Shown: positions 18,017-26,749 of the stretch, piece by piece
Layout: each line of letters starts with the position of its first letter
Position numbering within the stretch: the stretch's first letter is position 1
From: Solitalea canadensis DSM 3403
Lineage (GTDB): Bacteria; Bacteroidota; Bacteroidia; Sphingobacteriales; Sphingobacteriaceae
Direction: 5' to 3'
Length of the DNA: 64,000 bases
NCBI RefSeq assembly: GCF_000242635.2
Contig: NC_017770.1
Coordinates: 3,112,669-3,176,668, forward strand
Program-made: the position numbers and the translations under genes
Notes under the pieces: model-generated
Database searches by the model: none
What the model saw: only the letters and a program-made list of their open reading frames with translations
What the model was told of the DNA's origin: nothing

Positions 18017-18859
18017 TTAATATAACTCGCGGATGTATTTATAAGGATAGTCGGGATCTACATAATTTCCAGGCTCCTGTCTTTTAGGCAATTTTACCTT
18101 TGCATGGTGGATACTTTTATAGGGCACCATACTTAACAGGTGGGTAATAATATTCAGCCTTACTTTCTTTTTATCATCCGAATGCGCTACAAACCAGGGT
18201 GCGTGATTGGTATCGGTCGCCAAAAACATTTCATCCCTGGCACGGGAATAATCATACCAACGACTGTATGATTTTAGATCCATTGGTGAAAGCTTCCAGG
18301 TTTTTCTTCCATCTCCGATACGTGATTTGAGCCTGATCGTTTGTTCTTTCTGGCTAACCTCCATCCAGTATTTTATAAGAATAATACCTGAATCAACAAT
18401 GGCCTTTTCTACCAGAGGAACCACTTTTAAGAATTTTTTTGAGGCTTCTTCCGTACAAAAACCCATCACACGCTCAACTCCTGCACGATTATACCAGCTG
18501 CGATCGAATATCACAATCTCCCCTGCTGCCGGCAAATAGGGAAGATAACGTTGAATATACATCTGGCTTTTTTCCCGCTCTGTGGGAGCTGTTAATGCAA
18601 CTATCCGGAAAACGCGCGGACTTACCCGTTCAGTGATGGCTTTTATCGTGCCTCCTTTACCGGCTCCGTCACGACCTTCGAAGATAATGCATATTTTAAG
18701 CCCTTTGTCTTTAACCCAGTCTTGCAGTTTAACAAGTTCAACATGTAGTCTGGAGAGCTCCTTCTCATATTCCTTAGCCTTCATCTTTTCCGTTTCCGGT
18801 ACACTTTTCCCTTTTTTTTCGTCTTCCTCGTTTTTCGATTTCTTTGTCTTAGTTTTCAT
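18017..18859 (-). CDS. ppk2: Polyphosphate kinase 2 (PPK2 class I type)
   Basis: 280 residues, ATG start. It is a single-domain PPK2: Walker A FEGRDGAGKGGTIKAI (60-75), the lid region RVFRIVALTAPTEREKSQ, Walker B FDRSWYNRAGVERVMGF (118-134), and ending VDPDYPYKYIRELY. These enzymes move phosphate between polyphosphate and nucleoside diphosphates, usually making NTPs from polyphosphate. The first 30 residues are highly charged and probably disordered. It is followed upstream by the SulP gene in the same direction with a 49-bp gap, so the two are possibly cotranscribed. Confidence 0.96.
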   Translation of the reverse strand: MKTKTKKSKNEEDEKKGKSVPETEKMKAKEYEKELSRLHVELVKLQDWVKDKGLKICIIFEGRDGAGKGGTIKAITERVSPRVFRIVALTAPTEREKSQMYIQRYLPYLPAAGEIVIFDRSWYNRAGVERVMGFCTEEASKKFLKVVPLVEKAIVDSGIILIKYWMEVSQKEQTIRLKSRIGDGRKTWKLSPMDLKSYSRWYDYSRARDEMFLATDTNHAPWFVAHSDDKKKVRLNIITHLLSMVPYKSIHHAKVKLPKRQEPGNYVDPDYPYKYIRELY

Positions 18860-18908
18860 AAGTTCATCTATTAAAATGTCTTGAAAATTTAATATCTGTA
18901 TTCAGAAT

Positions 18909-20606
18909 TTAACCATTGGTGATTTCCTGGTATTTCTTTACAGCGAGCTCAACATTAAAGTACATTCGTTCCCTTCCCAACTTCTTTCCCAACTCCGAAC
19001 GATTGATAACATTTAACACTTCCGTATTAAGCCCAGCCAACCAAACTGATGTTCCTTCACTGCTAAGCCTCTTCTCTGCTTCAATCAACATTTTTAATGC
19101 CGTATACTCCAGGTCTGGTACACCACTGAAATCGAGAATTAGCACACGAGGACTAATATTTGCAAGAAATGGCCGGATTTTTTCTCCAAACTGAGCGGCA
19201 TTTAAAAAGAACACACGCCCTTCAGGCCGCAGAATCAACAATCCCGGAAAAGTTTCATCTTCCGGATGCTCCTTTGATTGCGGACGAAAAACATTGGTAC
19301 CCGGTTTTCGTCCAAGTACGTGAAGTGCAGGATCAACAATTTGTTGAGCCAAAGCAATAAGGGAAACAATAATGGCCACAATAATGCCTTTAAGTGTACC
19401 TAACAGCACAACTGCTACCAGTGCCGACACAGCCCAAATGAACTCAGTCCGTCTTACATTAAGAATTACTCGAAAATCTTTAGGTTGTATCAGTCCGATT
19501 GAATACACAATAACAACAGCAGCGAGTGTTGCTTGCGGCATCAAGCCCAGAAGGGGTGCAAGTAGAATCATTGTTAATAATGTTATGCCAGCTGTTACCA
19601 GGGAAGCCATTGGAGAGCGAGCGCCAGCAATACGGTTTACTGCTGTTTGCGATGTTCCTCCACCCGAAGGCATTGCACCAAAAAAGGAACTACCTACATT
19701 TGCCAAACCCGTAGCTAATAGCTCTTTGTTTGTATAAATAATTGGCTCCTCCCCTTTAGCAAAAGCCCTTCCTGCCGCAATTGTTTCAGTGAAACTCATC
19801 AAGGCAATACCTAAAGCTCCAGGCCATAATTGTTGAGCAAGTGCAAAATTGGGCAACTCAATATCTGGCAGTCCACGAGGAATAAAACCCACTTGTTCAA
19901 TACCATAATTATACAAATGAAAGATACCCATTCCGGCAATACCTGCCGCCACTACAATAAGGGGTGCCGGGGCCTTTGGAAGATAATGTTCTAAACCGAT
20001 TAGTAAAAAAATCATAACTACCCCTATTATAATGGTAGCTAATGAACTGTGCGGTATGAACTCAACAATGGAGACTAAATTATGTATGAATGTACCTTTA
20101 ATGAAGTGAATGCCTAGTAATTTCGGGATCTGATCGAGTATAATAACAAGTCCTATTCCTGCTTTAAATCCAATTAATACAGGCTCTGAAATAAAATTAG
20201 CAATAAAGCCCAGGCGTAGCAGTGAGGCCAGTAAAAGGATGAAACCGACCAATAATGTTAACGTAACTAACACTGTCATTACTGATAGATTTGCAGCATT
20301 TATATTCGAAAGTTCCGCACCGGTAAGAATAGCCAATGTTGTTGTTGTACTTACGCTCAATACACGTGAACAGCCGAATAATGCATAGATTATCATCGGA
20401 AACAATACTGTATACAAACCAATCTGAACAGGTAAACCGGCAACGGTAGCATAAGCCATAGCCTTGGGTATTACCACCGCAGCAGTAATTGATCCGGCTG
20501 TGAGATCATATTTGAGGTACGCTTTACTATAGGATGAAATCCATTCGGGTACCATATTTACTTTTTGAGCATTACCGTTAATTGCGGACTCTTTCCTTGT
20601 GTTCAT
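18909..20606 (-). CDS. SulP-family anion transporter with STAS domain
   Basis: 565 residues, ATG start. About ten or more membrane segments occupy 25-420 (AYLKYDLTAGSITAAVVIPK, AMAYATVAGLPVQIGLY, ALFGCSRVLSVSTTTTLAIL are classical SulP signatures). A C-terminal cytoplasmic STAS domain follows at about 445-560 (FPGLLILRPEGRVFFLNAAQ, RVLILDFSGVPDLEYTALKM). SulP proteins carry sulfate, bicarbonate or other anions across the inner membrane. A sulfate role would fit the sulfation genes 35 kb away, but nothing in the sequence decides the substrate. Confidence 0.94.
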   Translation of the reverse strand: MNTRKESAINGNAQKVNMVPEWISSYSKAYLKYDLTAGSITAAVVIPKAMAYATVAGLPVQIGLYTVLFPMIIYALFGCSRVLSVSTTTTLAILTGAELSNINAANLSVMTVLVTLTLLVGFILLLASLLRLGFIANFISEPVLIGFKAGIGLVIILDQIPKLLGIHFIKGTFIHNLVSIVEFIPHSSLATIIIGVVMIFLLIGLEHYLPKAPAPLIVVAAGIAGMGIFHLYNYGIEQVGFIPRGLPDIELPNFALAQQLWPGALGIALMSFTETIAAGRAFAKGEEPIIYTNKELLATGLANVGSSFFGAMPSGGGTSQTAVNRIAGARSPMASLVTAGITLLTMILLAPLLGLMPQATLAAVVIVYSIGLIQPKDFRVILNVRRTEFIWAVSALVAVVLLGTLKGIIVAIIVSLIALAQQIVDPALHVLGRKPGTNVFRPQSKEHPEDETFPGLLILRPEGRVFFLNAAQFGEKIRPFLANISPRVLILDFSGVPDLEYTALKMLIEAEKRLSSEGTSVWLAGLNTEVLNVINRSELGKKLGRERMYFNVELAVKKYQEITNG

Positions 20607-20822
20607 ACTTTTATAAACGCATACTAGTAAAGGGAAGAATTATCTTTTTGTAGGACGGATAGTCCTTATAATTTAACGAAAAAAGGAATAATTAGCAAGA
20701 GTGGTATTCTTGTCTCAAAAAGGCAGATAAGGAAGTTGAACAACTAAATTTTCAACGTCATAGAAATTATCACGCTGAAGGAGTAAAATGTATTATCAAA
20801 TAAACCAGAAGTGCGTTTGACC

Positions 20823-21242
20823 TCAATTAATTCTTGTCCATATTTCTGTTCTTCCAAGCCAGCTAAATCCAATATATCCTCTCAATTTTAGAGTTTTCTT
20901 GTCTGTAAGCGAAAGAATACAATTGTATGTTTTCCCATTGTTGGGGTCATACACCATGCCCCCTTTCCATTGATTCTCACCATCAAATTTGAATTCTTTG
21001 AGGATAATTAATCCGATTAATGAGTTTTTCCTTCTAATGGGTTCCGGATTATTAATATCATACTGTTCTTTGCCAGTTCCTCCTTTAATACTTCCATAAT
21101 ATTTATTGCCTCTTCTATAAATAACTATTTGACCTGATTGGTCAGCTGTTAGCCAGGTACCCGTGATAGTGTCATCAATAAGTGATTGCGCATTTATGTC
21201 TATGGTCAGACATACCAATATTAAGAGCAGAATCTTTTTCAT
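20823..21242 (-). CDS. Secreted DUF2147-family protein
   Basis: 139 residues, ATG start. A signal peptide is at 1-18 (MKKILLLILVCLTIDINA). A DUF2147 domain follows: ITGTWLTADQSGQIVIYRRG, a GSIKGG turn, KGGMVYDPNNGKTYNCILSL and a terminal LRGYIGFSWLGRTEIWTRIN. The family is periplasmic and of unknown function, with a lipocalin-like small barrel predicted. A 216-bp AT-rich gap without visible features separates it from the SulP gene. Confidence 0.9.
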   Translation of the reverse strand: MKKILLLILVCLTIDINAQSLIDDTITGTWLTADQSGQIVIYRRGNKYYGSIKGGTGKEQYDINNPEPIRRKNSLIGLIILKEFKFDGENQWKGGMVYDPNNGKTYNCILSLTDKKTLKLRGYIGFSWLGRTEIWTRIN

Positions 21243-21335
21243 ATTTTTTAAATATTAAATTATCCCAATCTACTGATGGAGAATCAGGTATCTACTGCCT
21301 GTAACAGCAACATGTAATACCCTGCACTCTGCCTA

Positions 21336-21962
21336 TTAGGAGTGGGTAATAAACTTAAAATCGCATTTACTACAGCCCGTGACTAAGGTGTTTTCTCTTT
21401 TAAATACTGTACTCCATTGGGCTGCCAGTTTATAATCGGCATTGCAAAAGGCTACTGTGCATAATTGAGCGGCGTTGTTTCTTTTAAGGTAGTCACTTAC
21501 CGGACATTGAATTACATCAAATGAGTACACACCACCCTTTGATTTTATATTTTCCCGTTTGAAGGGTGCTGTCCACAAAAGATTCCAAAGAATTTGATTG
21601 ATGTAAGCAATTCTTTTTGCCGGTGTAGAACGGACAAAATACGTCAGCTGATTGAGTGCAATTCCCAGAGGTTGAGCTATTTTCCATACCACGTTTTCAG
21701 TGAGCTGATAGGCTTCATCTTTTGTGAGTCCAGCTTTTTGAGCCGCCATGAAAAGTAGAAGGCTTTTTTTCGTCAATCTCATCATAAACCAATGCCCAAA
21801 TGATTGTATCCGTTGACTGCCTTTAATTTTTTTCATCAATTGGTATTCTTTTATCAAACGATTCCCGTTTGCATCCGGAAGATTTCTTGCAGCTATCAGA
21901 ATCGCTTTTTTAAACGAGTAATTGAAGAAGAAAATAGATTGAATTAACTTAAGTGAAATCAT
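21336..21962 (-). CDS. L-2-amino-thiazoline-4-carboxylate hydrolase-like protein
   Basis: 208 residues, ATG start. The C-terminal half has the pattern of the ATC-hydrolase family: FDVIQCPVSDYLKRNNAAQL, CTVAFCNADYKLAAQWS, VFKRENTLVTGCSKCDFKF. The conserved Cys, the Cys-x-x-Asp and the final CDF motif are all present. The named enzyme opens a thiazoline ring on the way to cysteine, but most family members are untested, so the substrate is unknown. The N-terminal 60 residues include a basic, partly hydrophobic helix. Confidence 0.72.
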   Translation of the reverse strand: MISLKLIQSIFFFNYSFKKAILIAARNLPDANGNRLIKEYQLMKKIKGSQRIQSFGHWFMMRLTKKSLLLFMAAQKAGLTKDEAYQLTENVVWKIAQPLGIALNQLTYFVRSTPAKRIAYINQILWNLLWTAPFKRENIKSKGGVYSFDVIQCPVSDYLKRNNAAQLCTVAFCNADYKLAAQWSTVFKRENTLVTGCSKCDFKFITHS

Positions 21963-22010
21963 AGCAGGATACTCCTTATTGTGCGATTTAATATTCGAAT
22001 CAGCATGCTG

Positions 22011-22047
22011 AGCGGAGTCGAGGTGTTTAGCACTTGCTCGACTTCGC
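22011..22047. repeat. REP-like imperfect palindrome
   Basis: GCGGAGTCGAG and CTCGACTTCGC pair with one mismatch around a 15-base loop. GAGTCGAG/CTCGACTTCGC-type elements recur between genes in many Bacteroidota genomes. Only one copy is seen in this window. Confidence 0.5.
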
Positions 22048-22111
22048 CCATTACTGTTATTGATAATCCGCAGATTTGTTTCTTATCAATTTCTAAATAG
22101 TTCTTAATCCG

Positions 22112-22584
22112 TTACCCGAAGCGAAATGAACTCAGTATGAATATTAACAGGAAGAAAAACAATTGCAGCCCGTTAAAAGACAGTAATCGCTTCTTAACCT
22201 TCATTATTGTTGATTGATCAACCTGTTGCAGCGAAAGTATTTTTCGAAAATTAATCATTGCGGGTCTGCCGATGAGCAGTTGGTTTAAAATAATAAGCGC
22301 AATCAGTATGAGCTTCAGCGTAAACCAAGGCAGGTGCATCACTGTGCCGTGATAGCCAATCATCATGACAACACCTCCTATGATGACTACTATTGCTCCT
22401 ATGATTGCAACATAGGATACCTCGCAGTAGCTTCTAAGATCATCTTTGCTTGATCTTTTTTACAGGACAATAATTCAAAAGAATGCAGGTAAACAACAAG
22501 ACTTGCTATTGTAATACCTATCATCAGGGTAATACCTGCCAGATGCAGGACAAGCCCGCTTTTTATCATTATATAAGGTTCCAT
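22112..22584 (-). pseudogene. Small four-helix membrane protein, broken by a frameshift
   Basis: Two adjacent frames together give one protein of about 156 residues. The first part starts at the ATG complementary to 22582-22584 (MIKSGLVLHLAGITLMIGIT, then ASLVVYLHSFELL) and ends prematurely at about 22399 after ATARYPMLQS. The second continues in another frame as AIIGAIVVIIGGVVMMIGYH, then LPWFTLKLILIALIILNQLL, to 22112. The joined product has the layout of the small CopD/DUF2269-like family: hydrophobic helix, charged loop, helix, GG/MM turn, and a final basic tail. One missing base near 22405-22415 would restore the frame. It may be a real mutation or a sequencing error. Confidence 0.72.
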
Positions 22585-22639
22585 TATTGACAGTTTTAAT
22601 AGTGAATGTGAAAATTTATTAAAAGCAGTTTAGCACAGG

Positions 22640-23128
22640 TTATACTGTAGCCTTTGCAGGCATTTTATACACTCTAATCAAGTAGTAAATTAGGGCAGCA
22701 GCTACAAAAAATTGAAGGACGCCTGTACTTTCAAATATGAAATCATTAGGGGTTTCATAAGTAGGAGCAGGAAAAAAGTGCCTCCATGTATCGAATGGCA
22801 TTCCTGAAAAGTACAAAATGTCTTTTAGTACATGATTGTATAAGCCCTCAAATATTCCTATGACTAATCCAAAAAAGATGAAGTCGATTAAGGTGTAAAG
22901 AATAAGAAAAATCCGTTTCTTATACCGGTTATACAAATACAAGAAAATCAGACAGATCAAGAGAGTAATACCTCCATTTACACCAACATCCTTTCTCCAT
23001 GGGGTATTATAAACTTCAGCCCCGTAGAAATGATGAAAGGCAGTAACAATAAAGACTGCTGATGTAGCAAAGAAAGAAGTTCGTATAAGACTGCTTTGAG
23101 AGTTTGCGGTTGCTAATTGATAGTCCAT
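22640..23128 (-). CDS. Four-helix membrane protein of unknown function, divergent from TetR
   Basis: About 162 residues (MDYQLATANSQSSLIRTSFF...). Hydrophobic segments are near 18-36, 53-70, 78-98 and 133-153. A loop contains HHFYGAEVYNTPW, and a second acidic loop carries PAPTYETPNDFIFE. The frame is open upstream to a TTG at 23213-23215. That TTG is exactly the -33 element of the promoter (TTG-N21-TATATTTG), so the ATG at 23128 is the sensible start. I do not recognise the family. Divergence from a TetR repressor, with an operator-like palindrome in the leader, suggests it is the repressor's target. Confidence 0.8.
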   Translation of the reverse strand: MDYQLATANSQSSLIRTSFFATSAVFIVTAFHHFYGAEVYNTPWRKDVGVNGGITLLICLIFLYLYNRYKKRIFLILYTLIDFIFFGLVIGIFEGLYNHVLKDILYFSGMPFDTWRHFFPAPTYETPNDFIFESTGVLQFFVAAALIYYLIRVYKMPAKATV

Positions 23129-23146
23129 AACTAAATTTGTTTTATT

Positions 23147-23158
23147 GAACAATTGTTC
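23147..23158. promoter_or_regulatory. Palindromic operator, probable TetR site
   Basis: Perfect 12-bp palindrome GAACAATTGTTC. It lies between the promoter box of the membrane gene (23184-23191, minus) and its start codon at 23128, where bound repressor would block transcription. Confidence 0.6.
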
Positions 23159-23183
23159 GTTAATGAATAAATGTTTACTTTGG

Positions 23184-23191
23184 CAAATATA
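23184..23191 (-). promoter_or_regulatory. TAnnTTTG box with matching -33 TTG
   Basis: Minus strand TATATTTG. TTG at 23213-23215 is 21 bases upstream on the same strand. It drives the membrane gene ending at 22640, with a leader of about 50 bases. Confidence 0.65.
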
Positions 23192-23272
23192 ACGATGATC
23201 TATTGGTACAGACAAGACACAAAAACGATGATCTGTCTGAAATTGTACAAAACCTATTAAAGAGTTCAGAAA

Positions 23273-23851
23273 ATGAAAAGCTATAGCAATGTGCCCTCGA
23301 GAGAAGATCGGCGTACACAGAAAACAAAAAAGTCGTTAGCAGATGCGATAAAAGAATTGATACTGGAAAAAGAATATGATGAAATCACGATCCAGGAAAT
23401 TATTGACCGGGCAAATGTGGGCCGCAGCACATTCTATACGCATTACGAAAGTAAAGAGCAACTTTTAGTAGGAAACATTAATTTTCAGGAGACACTTAAT
23501 AACACACCGGATGATGATGAGAACTACCCCTTGGGAATTAATATTTCGTATTTATTTAACCATACCAAGGAGCATATACTTCTTTATAAAGCAATGTCAG
23601 GCAACAGGAGCATTGATATTCTGGGCAATTATTTTATGGAACTCTGCTCTACTAAGATCATTGACCATTTGAATCGACAACCTTCTTTTAAGGAAAAAAA
23701 TCAACAAATGCTTCATTATAAAGCAGAAGCTGCTGCTGGTGGTATTATACGCATGATGTTTAAATGGCTGTCGGATGGAGCAACTATACCTTCCGAGGAA
23801 ATGATTACTTATTCGAAAAAAATTCTGAGTGATTTTTTTGCAGAGGAATAA
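23273..23851 (+). CDS. TetR/AcrR-family transcriptional regulator
   Basis: 192 residues, ATG start. The N-terminal DNA-binding domain is at about 12-60 (RRTQKTKKSLADAIKELILE, YDEITIQEIIDRANVGRSTF, YTHYESKEQLL). A helical ligand domain with no recognisable specificity follows (HTKEHILLYKAMSGN, EAAAGGIIRMMFKWLSDG). It resembles the TetR_C_33-type regulators common in Firmicutes and Bacteroidota. It probably represses the divergent membrane gene through the palindrome at 23147-23158. Confidence 0.92.
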   Translation: MKSYSNVPSREDRRTQKTKKSLADAIKELILEKEYDEITIQEIIDRANVGRSTFYTHYESKEQLLVGNINFQETLNNTPDDDENYPLGINISYLFNHTKEHILLYKAMSGNRSIDILGNYFMELCSTKIIDHLNRQPSFKEKNQQMLHYKAEAAAGGIIRMMFKWLSDGATIPSEEMITYSKKILSDFFAEE

Positions 23852-23884
23852 TAAAAATAATTATCTGAAAGATGGTCCGTAAAA

Positions 23885-23928
23885 CAAAACACCCTTGTAA
23901 ATAACTGATTTACAAGGGTGTTTTTTGT
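23885..23928. terminator. Rho-independent terminator after tetR
   Basis: Arms AACACCCTTGTAAAT and ATTTACAAGGGTGTT with a 5-base loop and T-run. The same arms occur again at 35562-35597. Confidence 0.92.
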
Positions 23929-23932
23929 TTTA

Positions 23933-23948
23933 TTGTGGAGCTGGAGGG
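23933..23948. repeat. Copy of the ssrA 3' end (candidate attachment-site remnant)
   Basis: TTGTGGAGCTGGAGGG is identical to 29913-29928, the discriminator end and acceptor/T-arm of the tmRNA gene, in the same orientation. Similarity then fades (TATGAGGTCGAAC against ATTCGAAC). No tmRNA body is attached. Together with ssrA it brackets about 6 kb. Confidence 0.55.
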
Positions 23949-24233
23949 TATGAGGTCGAACTTTTATTGAGTATTGAAGTTAATAAAGACAATTCACGAT
24001 CCTCAACTATTAATTTATAAGCATTCCATTGGCTATTTGAGATAACGCTGAGAAATCATTTCAATCATAATAGTAAATAAATTGGAGTAAAAGTATTGCT
24101 ATCTTCGCCTGAAGAAAAGCCAACTAATTGCACAAATCCAACCCCAAAAAGTTGTATTGAAGCAATTTTATGTCTGACGTAAAGGAGCTTCAATAATTAT
24201 AAACCTTACTAATTACCAAAAGAATTAGAATGA

Positions 24234-25361
24234 ATGGATAAGATTAATTTATTAATTATTGTGACTGTGATCTCCTTGTTCATTTCATTATTTCTTGCAT
24301 TTTTTCTGCTTACAGTTAAAACAAAACACAAGATAAGTAATTCTCTTTTTGCTATTTTTCTAATAATAACTGCTATAGATGTTAGCGGAACTTTATTCAA
24401 CTTAATAGCTGATAGTCCTTCAAATCTGGGAATGCTAAGAAATTCATTTGCTTTCTTACAACTTCCTGTTTTTTATCTATATATATTATCTGTTTGTTAT
24501 TCCGATTTTAAGTTTAAATCCCAATATTTAATACATCTGCTTCCATTTTTAATTGCGAATGTAATTTTATTACCTCGTTTTTATACTGTAGATGTCGCTT
24601 CTAAAATTAAATTTCTTAAAAATTATCAAAGTATGATAGAACTGCAGTTCAATCATATTCTTTTTCATATTCAGGTAGTTGTATATATTATTGCTGTCTT
24701 TATGTTATTAAGGAAAGCAAAAAAACTATATCTTGAAAATTATGCAGGCGCGTGTGTTAATTCCTATAATTGGTTGTTTCAATTTACGGTTGTACTCACT
24801 ATTTTATTTTTAGTCGCCTTTTTAAAAAACATCTTTAAATTTTCTGATTACCCATACATCTCTGAATGGATAAAAATTGGACTTTTGGTATTTCAGCTCC
24901 TTATTTTTTGTTGGTATTTATTTAAAGCATTAAACAATCCCGGTTTATTTAGGAATATCGATTCAAAACTAAAACTTGTAAAGGATATAATTTCTGAAGA
25001 AAAAAAGAGTGAACAATTAGCAGTAAATGATGAAGAATTGTTGAAATTAAAGAAGTATATGGTAGAAGAAAAGCCATTTCTTAATCCTTCTGTAACAATT
25101 CAAGATATTTCGAATGACCTTGAAATTCCTGTTCGAGAATTATCTCTTTTAATTAATCATAAATTAGGGCAGCATTTTTACGATTTTATTAATGCCTATC
25201 GAATAGAGAGTGCTATGGATATTTTAAAAGATGTTACAAAAAGTAAGTTAACTGTTTTAGAAATTCTATATCACATAGGTTTTAATTCAAAATCTTCTTT
25301 CAATACGGCTTTTAAAAAACATACGGGTAATACACCAACTGCTTACCGTAAAAGTTTGTAA
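24234..25361 (+). CDS. Membrane-bound AraC-family regulator
   Basis: 375 residues, ATG start. The first 230 residues hold about seven hydrophobic helices (first at 4-27, LLIIVTVISLFISLFLAFFL), the layout of the integral-membrane AraC regulators of Bacteroidota. The C-terminal HTH_18 domain is at about 280-375 (VTIQDISNDLEIPVRELSLL, FYDFINAYRIESAMDILKD, IGFNSKSSFNTAFKKHTGNT). Codon use is noticeably more AT-rich than in the surrounding housekeeping genes. It precedes the serine hydrolase in the same direction by about 140 bp and may control it. The signal sensed through the membrane part is unknown. Confidence 0.9.
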   Translation: MDKINLLIIVTVISLFISLFLAFFLLTVKTKHKISNSLFAIFLIITAIDVSGTLFNLIADSPSNLGMLRNSFAFLQLPVFYLYILSVCYSDFKFKSQYLIHLLPFLIANVILLPRFYTVDVASKIKFLKNYQSMIELQFNHILFHIQVVVYIIAVFMLLRKAKKLYLENYAGACVNSYNWLFQFTVVLTILFLVAFLKNIFKFSDYPYISEWIKIGLLVFQLLIFCWYLFKALNNPGLFRNIDSKLKLVKDIISEEKKSEQLAVNDEELLKLKKYMVEEKPFLNPSVTIQDISNDLEIPVRELSLLINHKLGQHFYDFINAYRIESAMDILKDVTKSKLTVLEILYHIGFNSKSSFNTAFKKHTGNTPTAYRKSL

Positions 25362-25503
25362 AACAATAGTTTGTAATTATTCGTACTTCTTCTTTAAATT
25401 ACTCGTACTCATTTTTTGAAACAAATGCGTTCGACTATTTTTATTCGGTCGCATAGCATTTATACCCTCCACATATTTGTATCGAAATAAAAAACACGAT
25501 ACA

Positions 25504-26562
25504 ATGAAAACTTCATTAAACTTTTTAGCAGTGCTTTTATTAATAAGCACCTTTTCTTTTGGACAAGACATCACCAAAAAGATTGATTCAATAATAAAGG
25601 ATAGTTATCAGAAAAATCCTGATATAGGTATTAGCGTCGGGTTTATTAAAAATAGTGAAGAATACTATACAGCATACGGTAAGTTGAATGCAGAAAGTCA
25701 AATGGAAATTAATAGAAATTCCCTATTCGAAATTGCCTCTATCACTAAAATTTTAACCTCAAATTTAATTGCACAAGCGGTTATTGATCATAAAATAAAA
25801 ACAGATGATTATATAGACGACTTTCTTCCCAAAGCGTATGTATTACATGCAAATCTTAAAAACAAAATAAAAATTTCGGACCTGGCGTCTCATCAATCAG
25901 GTTTACCTGATATAGATTTTGGAAAGTTAATAGAATTAGATCCGCAACAGCCAGTAAATAGCGTAACTGAACAAACACTGGCAGCTATTATCAATAATTG
26001 TATTGAACTAAAAGATTATGGCAAATATCGTTATTCAACGATTGGATATACTTTGCTAGGACAAATATTAGAAAAGGTGTATGGCAAGAGTTATGATGAA
26101 ATTATCAGAAGCAAAATAATAAAGCCGCTAAATATGACTAATACATTAACAAAAGATTTTAATGTAAAAAACAGAACAGTTGGTCATAATCCAAATGGTG
26201 GTATTCAGGAGTTTTTTAAATGGAATATTACAGCATCTGCCGGACTAGTAAAATCGAATGCTTCTGATATGGTTACCTATTTAAAAGCAGTCTTAAATAA
26301 CGAAACAGCAATAGGTAAAGCAGCCGTTATTACGGAAAAAATCTTTTATAAAGATGAAAAGAGAGAAATGGGATTAGGAACAAACATCGTAACGGATGAG
26401 AAAAATACAATTTATTTAAAAACAGGAGATTCTATGGGACAATCTTCGATTATATGTTACAATAGAACTCAAAATTGGGGTATTATAATACTTCTGGACC
26501 AGAGGAACTCAAAAATGAGACAAAACCTGTTGAATCAAATTTATGATACAGTCTTGAAATAA
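25504..26562 (+). CDS. Secreted serine hydrolase, beta-lactamase class C / PBP4* family
   Basis: About 352 residues. It starts at the ATG at 25504 with signal peptide MKTSLNFLAVLLLISTFSFG. An upstream TTG at 25477 lies in a CATATTTG promoter-like box and is rejected. The catalytic set of the family is visible: SxxK as ASITK (about residue 65-70), the Tyr motif YRYSTIGYTLLGQILEKVYG (YST in place of YxN), and a late KTGD, equivalent to the K-T/S-G box (LKTGDSMGQSS). Members hydrolyse peptides or esters or act as D-aminopeptidases; true beta-lactamase activity is not implied. It is closed by a terminator at 26609-26650. Confidence 0.9.
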   Translation: MKTSLNFLAVLLLISTFSFGQDITKKIDSIIKDSYQKNPDIGISVGFIKNSEEYYTAYGKLNAESQMEINRNSLFEIASITKILTSNLIAQAVIDHKIKTDDYIDDFLPKAYVLHANLKNKIKISDLASHQSGLPDIDFGKLIELDPQQPVNSVTEQTLAAIINNCIELKDYGKYRYSTIGYTLLGQILEKVYGKSYDEIIRSKIIKPLNMTNTLTKDFNVKNRTVGHNPNGGIQEFFKWNITASAGLVKSNASDMVTYLKAVLNNETAIGKAAVITEKIFYKDEKREMGLGTNIVTDEKNTIYLKTGDSMGQSSIICYNRTQNWGIIILLDQRNSKMRQNLLNQIYDTVLK

Positions 26563-26608
26563 ATCCACGAAATAATGAAAAGTACTATTTGCTAATTCTT
26601 ACGTACAA

Positions 26609-26650
26609 GCCCTGATAGCTTTAACGCTGTCAGGGCATTTTATTTTTATT
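26609..26650. terminator. Rho-independent terminator after the serine hydrolase gene
   Basis: GCCCTGATAGC / GCTGTCAGGGC (one G-T pair, 6-base loop) followed by ATTTTATTTTTATT. Confidence 0.85.
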
Positions 26651-26749
26651 GAGTTGTGTAAAATGTCGGAAAGCATAATAAAGACATTTTTTGGTGGATT
26701 AAGACTTAACTACTGTTCCAGATAATCGACCGCAAATGCTGCCCAGTCA

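Noticed and set aside
18909-20606. SulP transporter as the sulfate supplier of the sulfation cluster
   Set aside because: It is 35 kb away, next to ppk2, and the SulP substrate cannot be read from sequence.
23129-23215. Longer start (TTG) for the membrane gene divergent from tetR
   Set aside because: The TTG is the -33 promoter element and the extra residues are not hydrophobic or signal-like.
25477-25503. TTG start for the serine hydrolase
   Set aside because: The extension would precede a complete signal peptide and lies in a promoter-like CATATTTG box.
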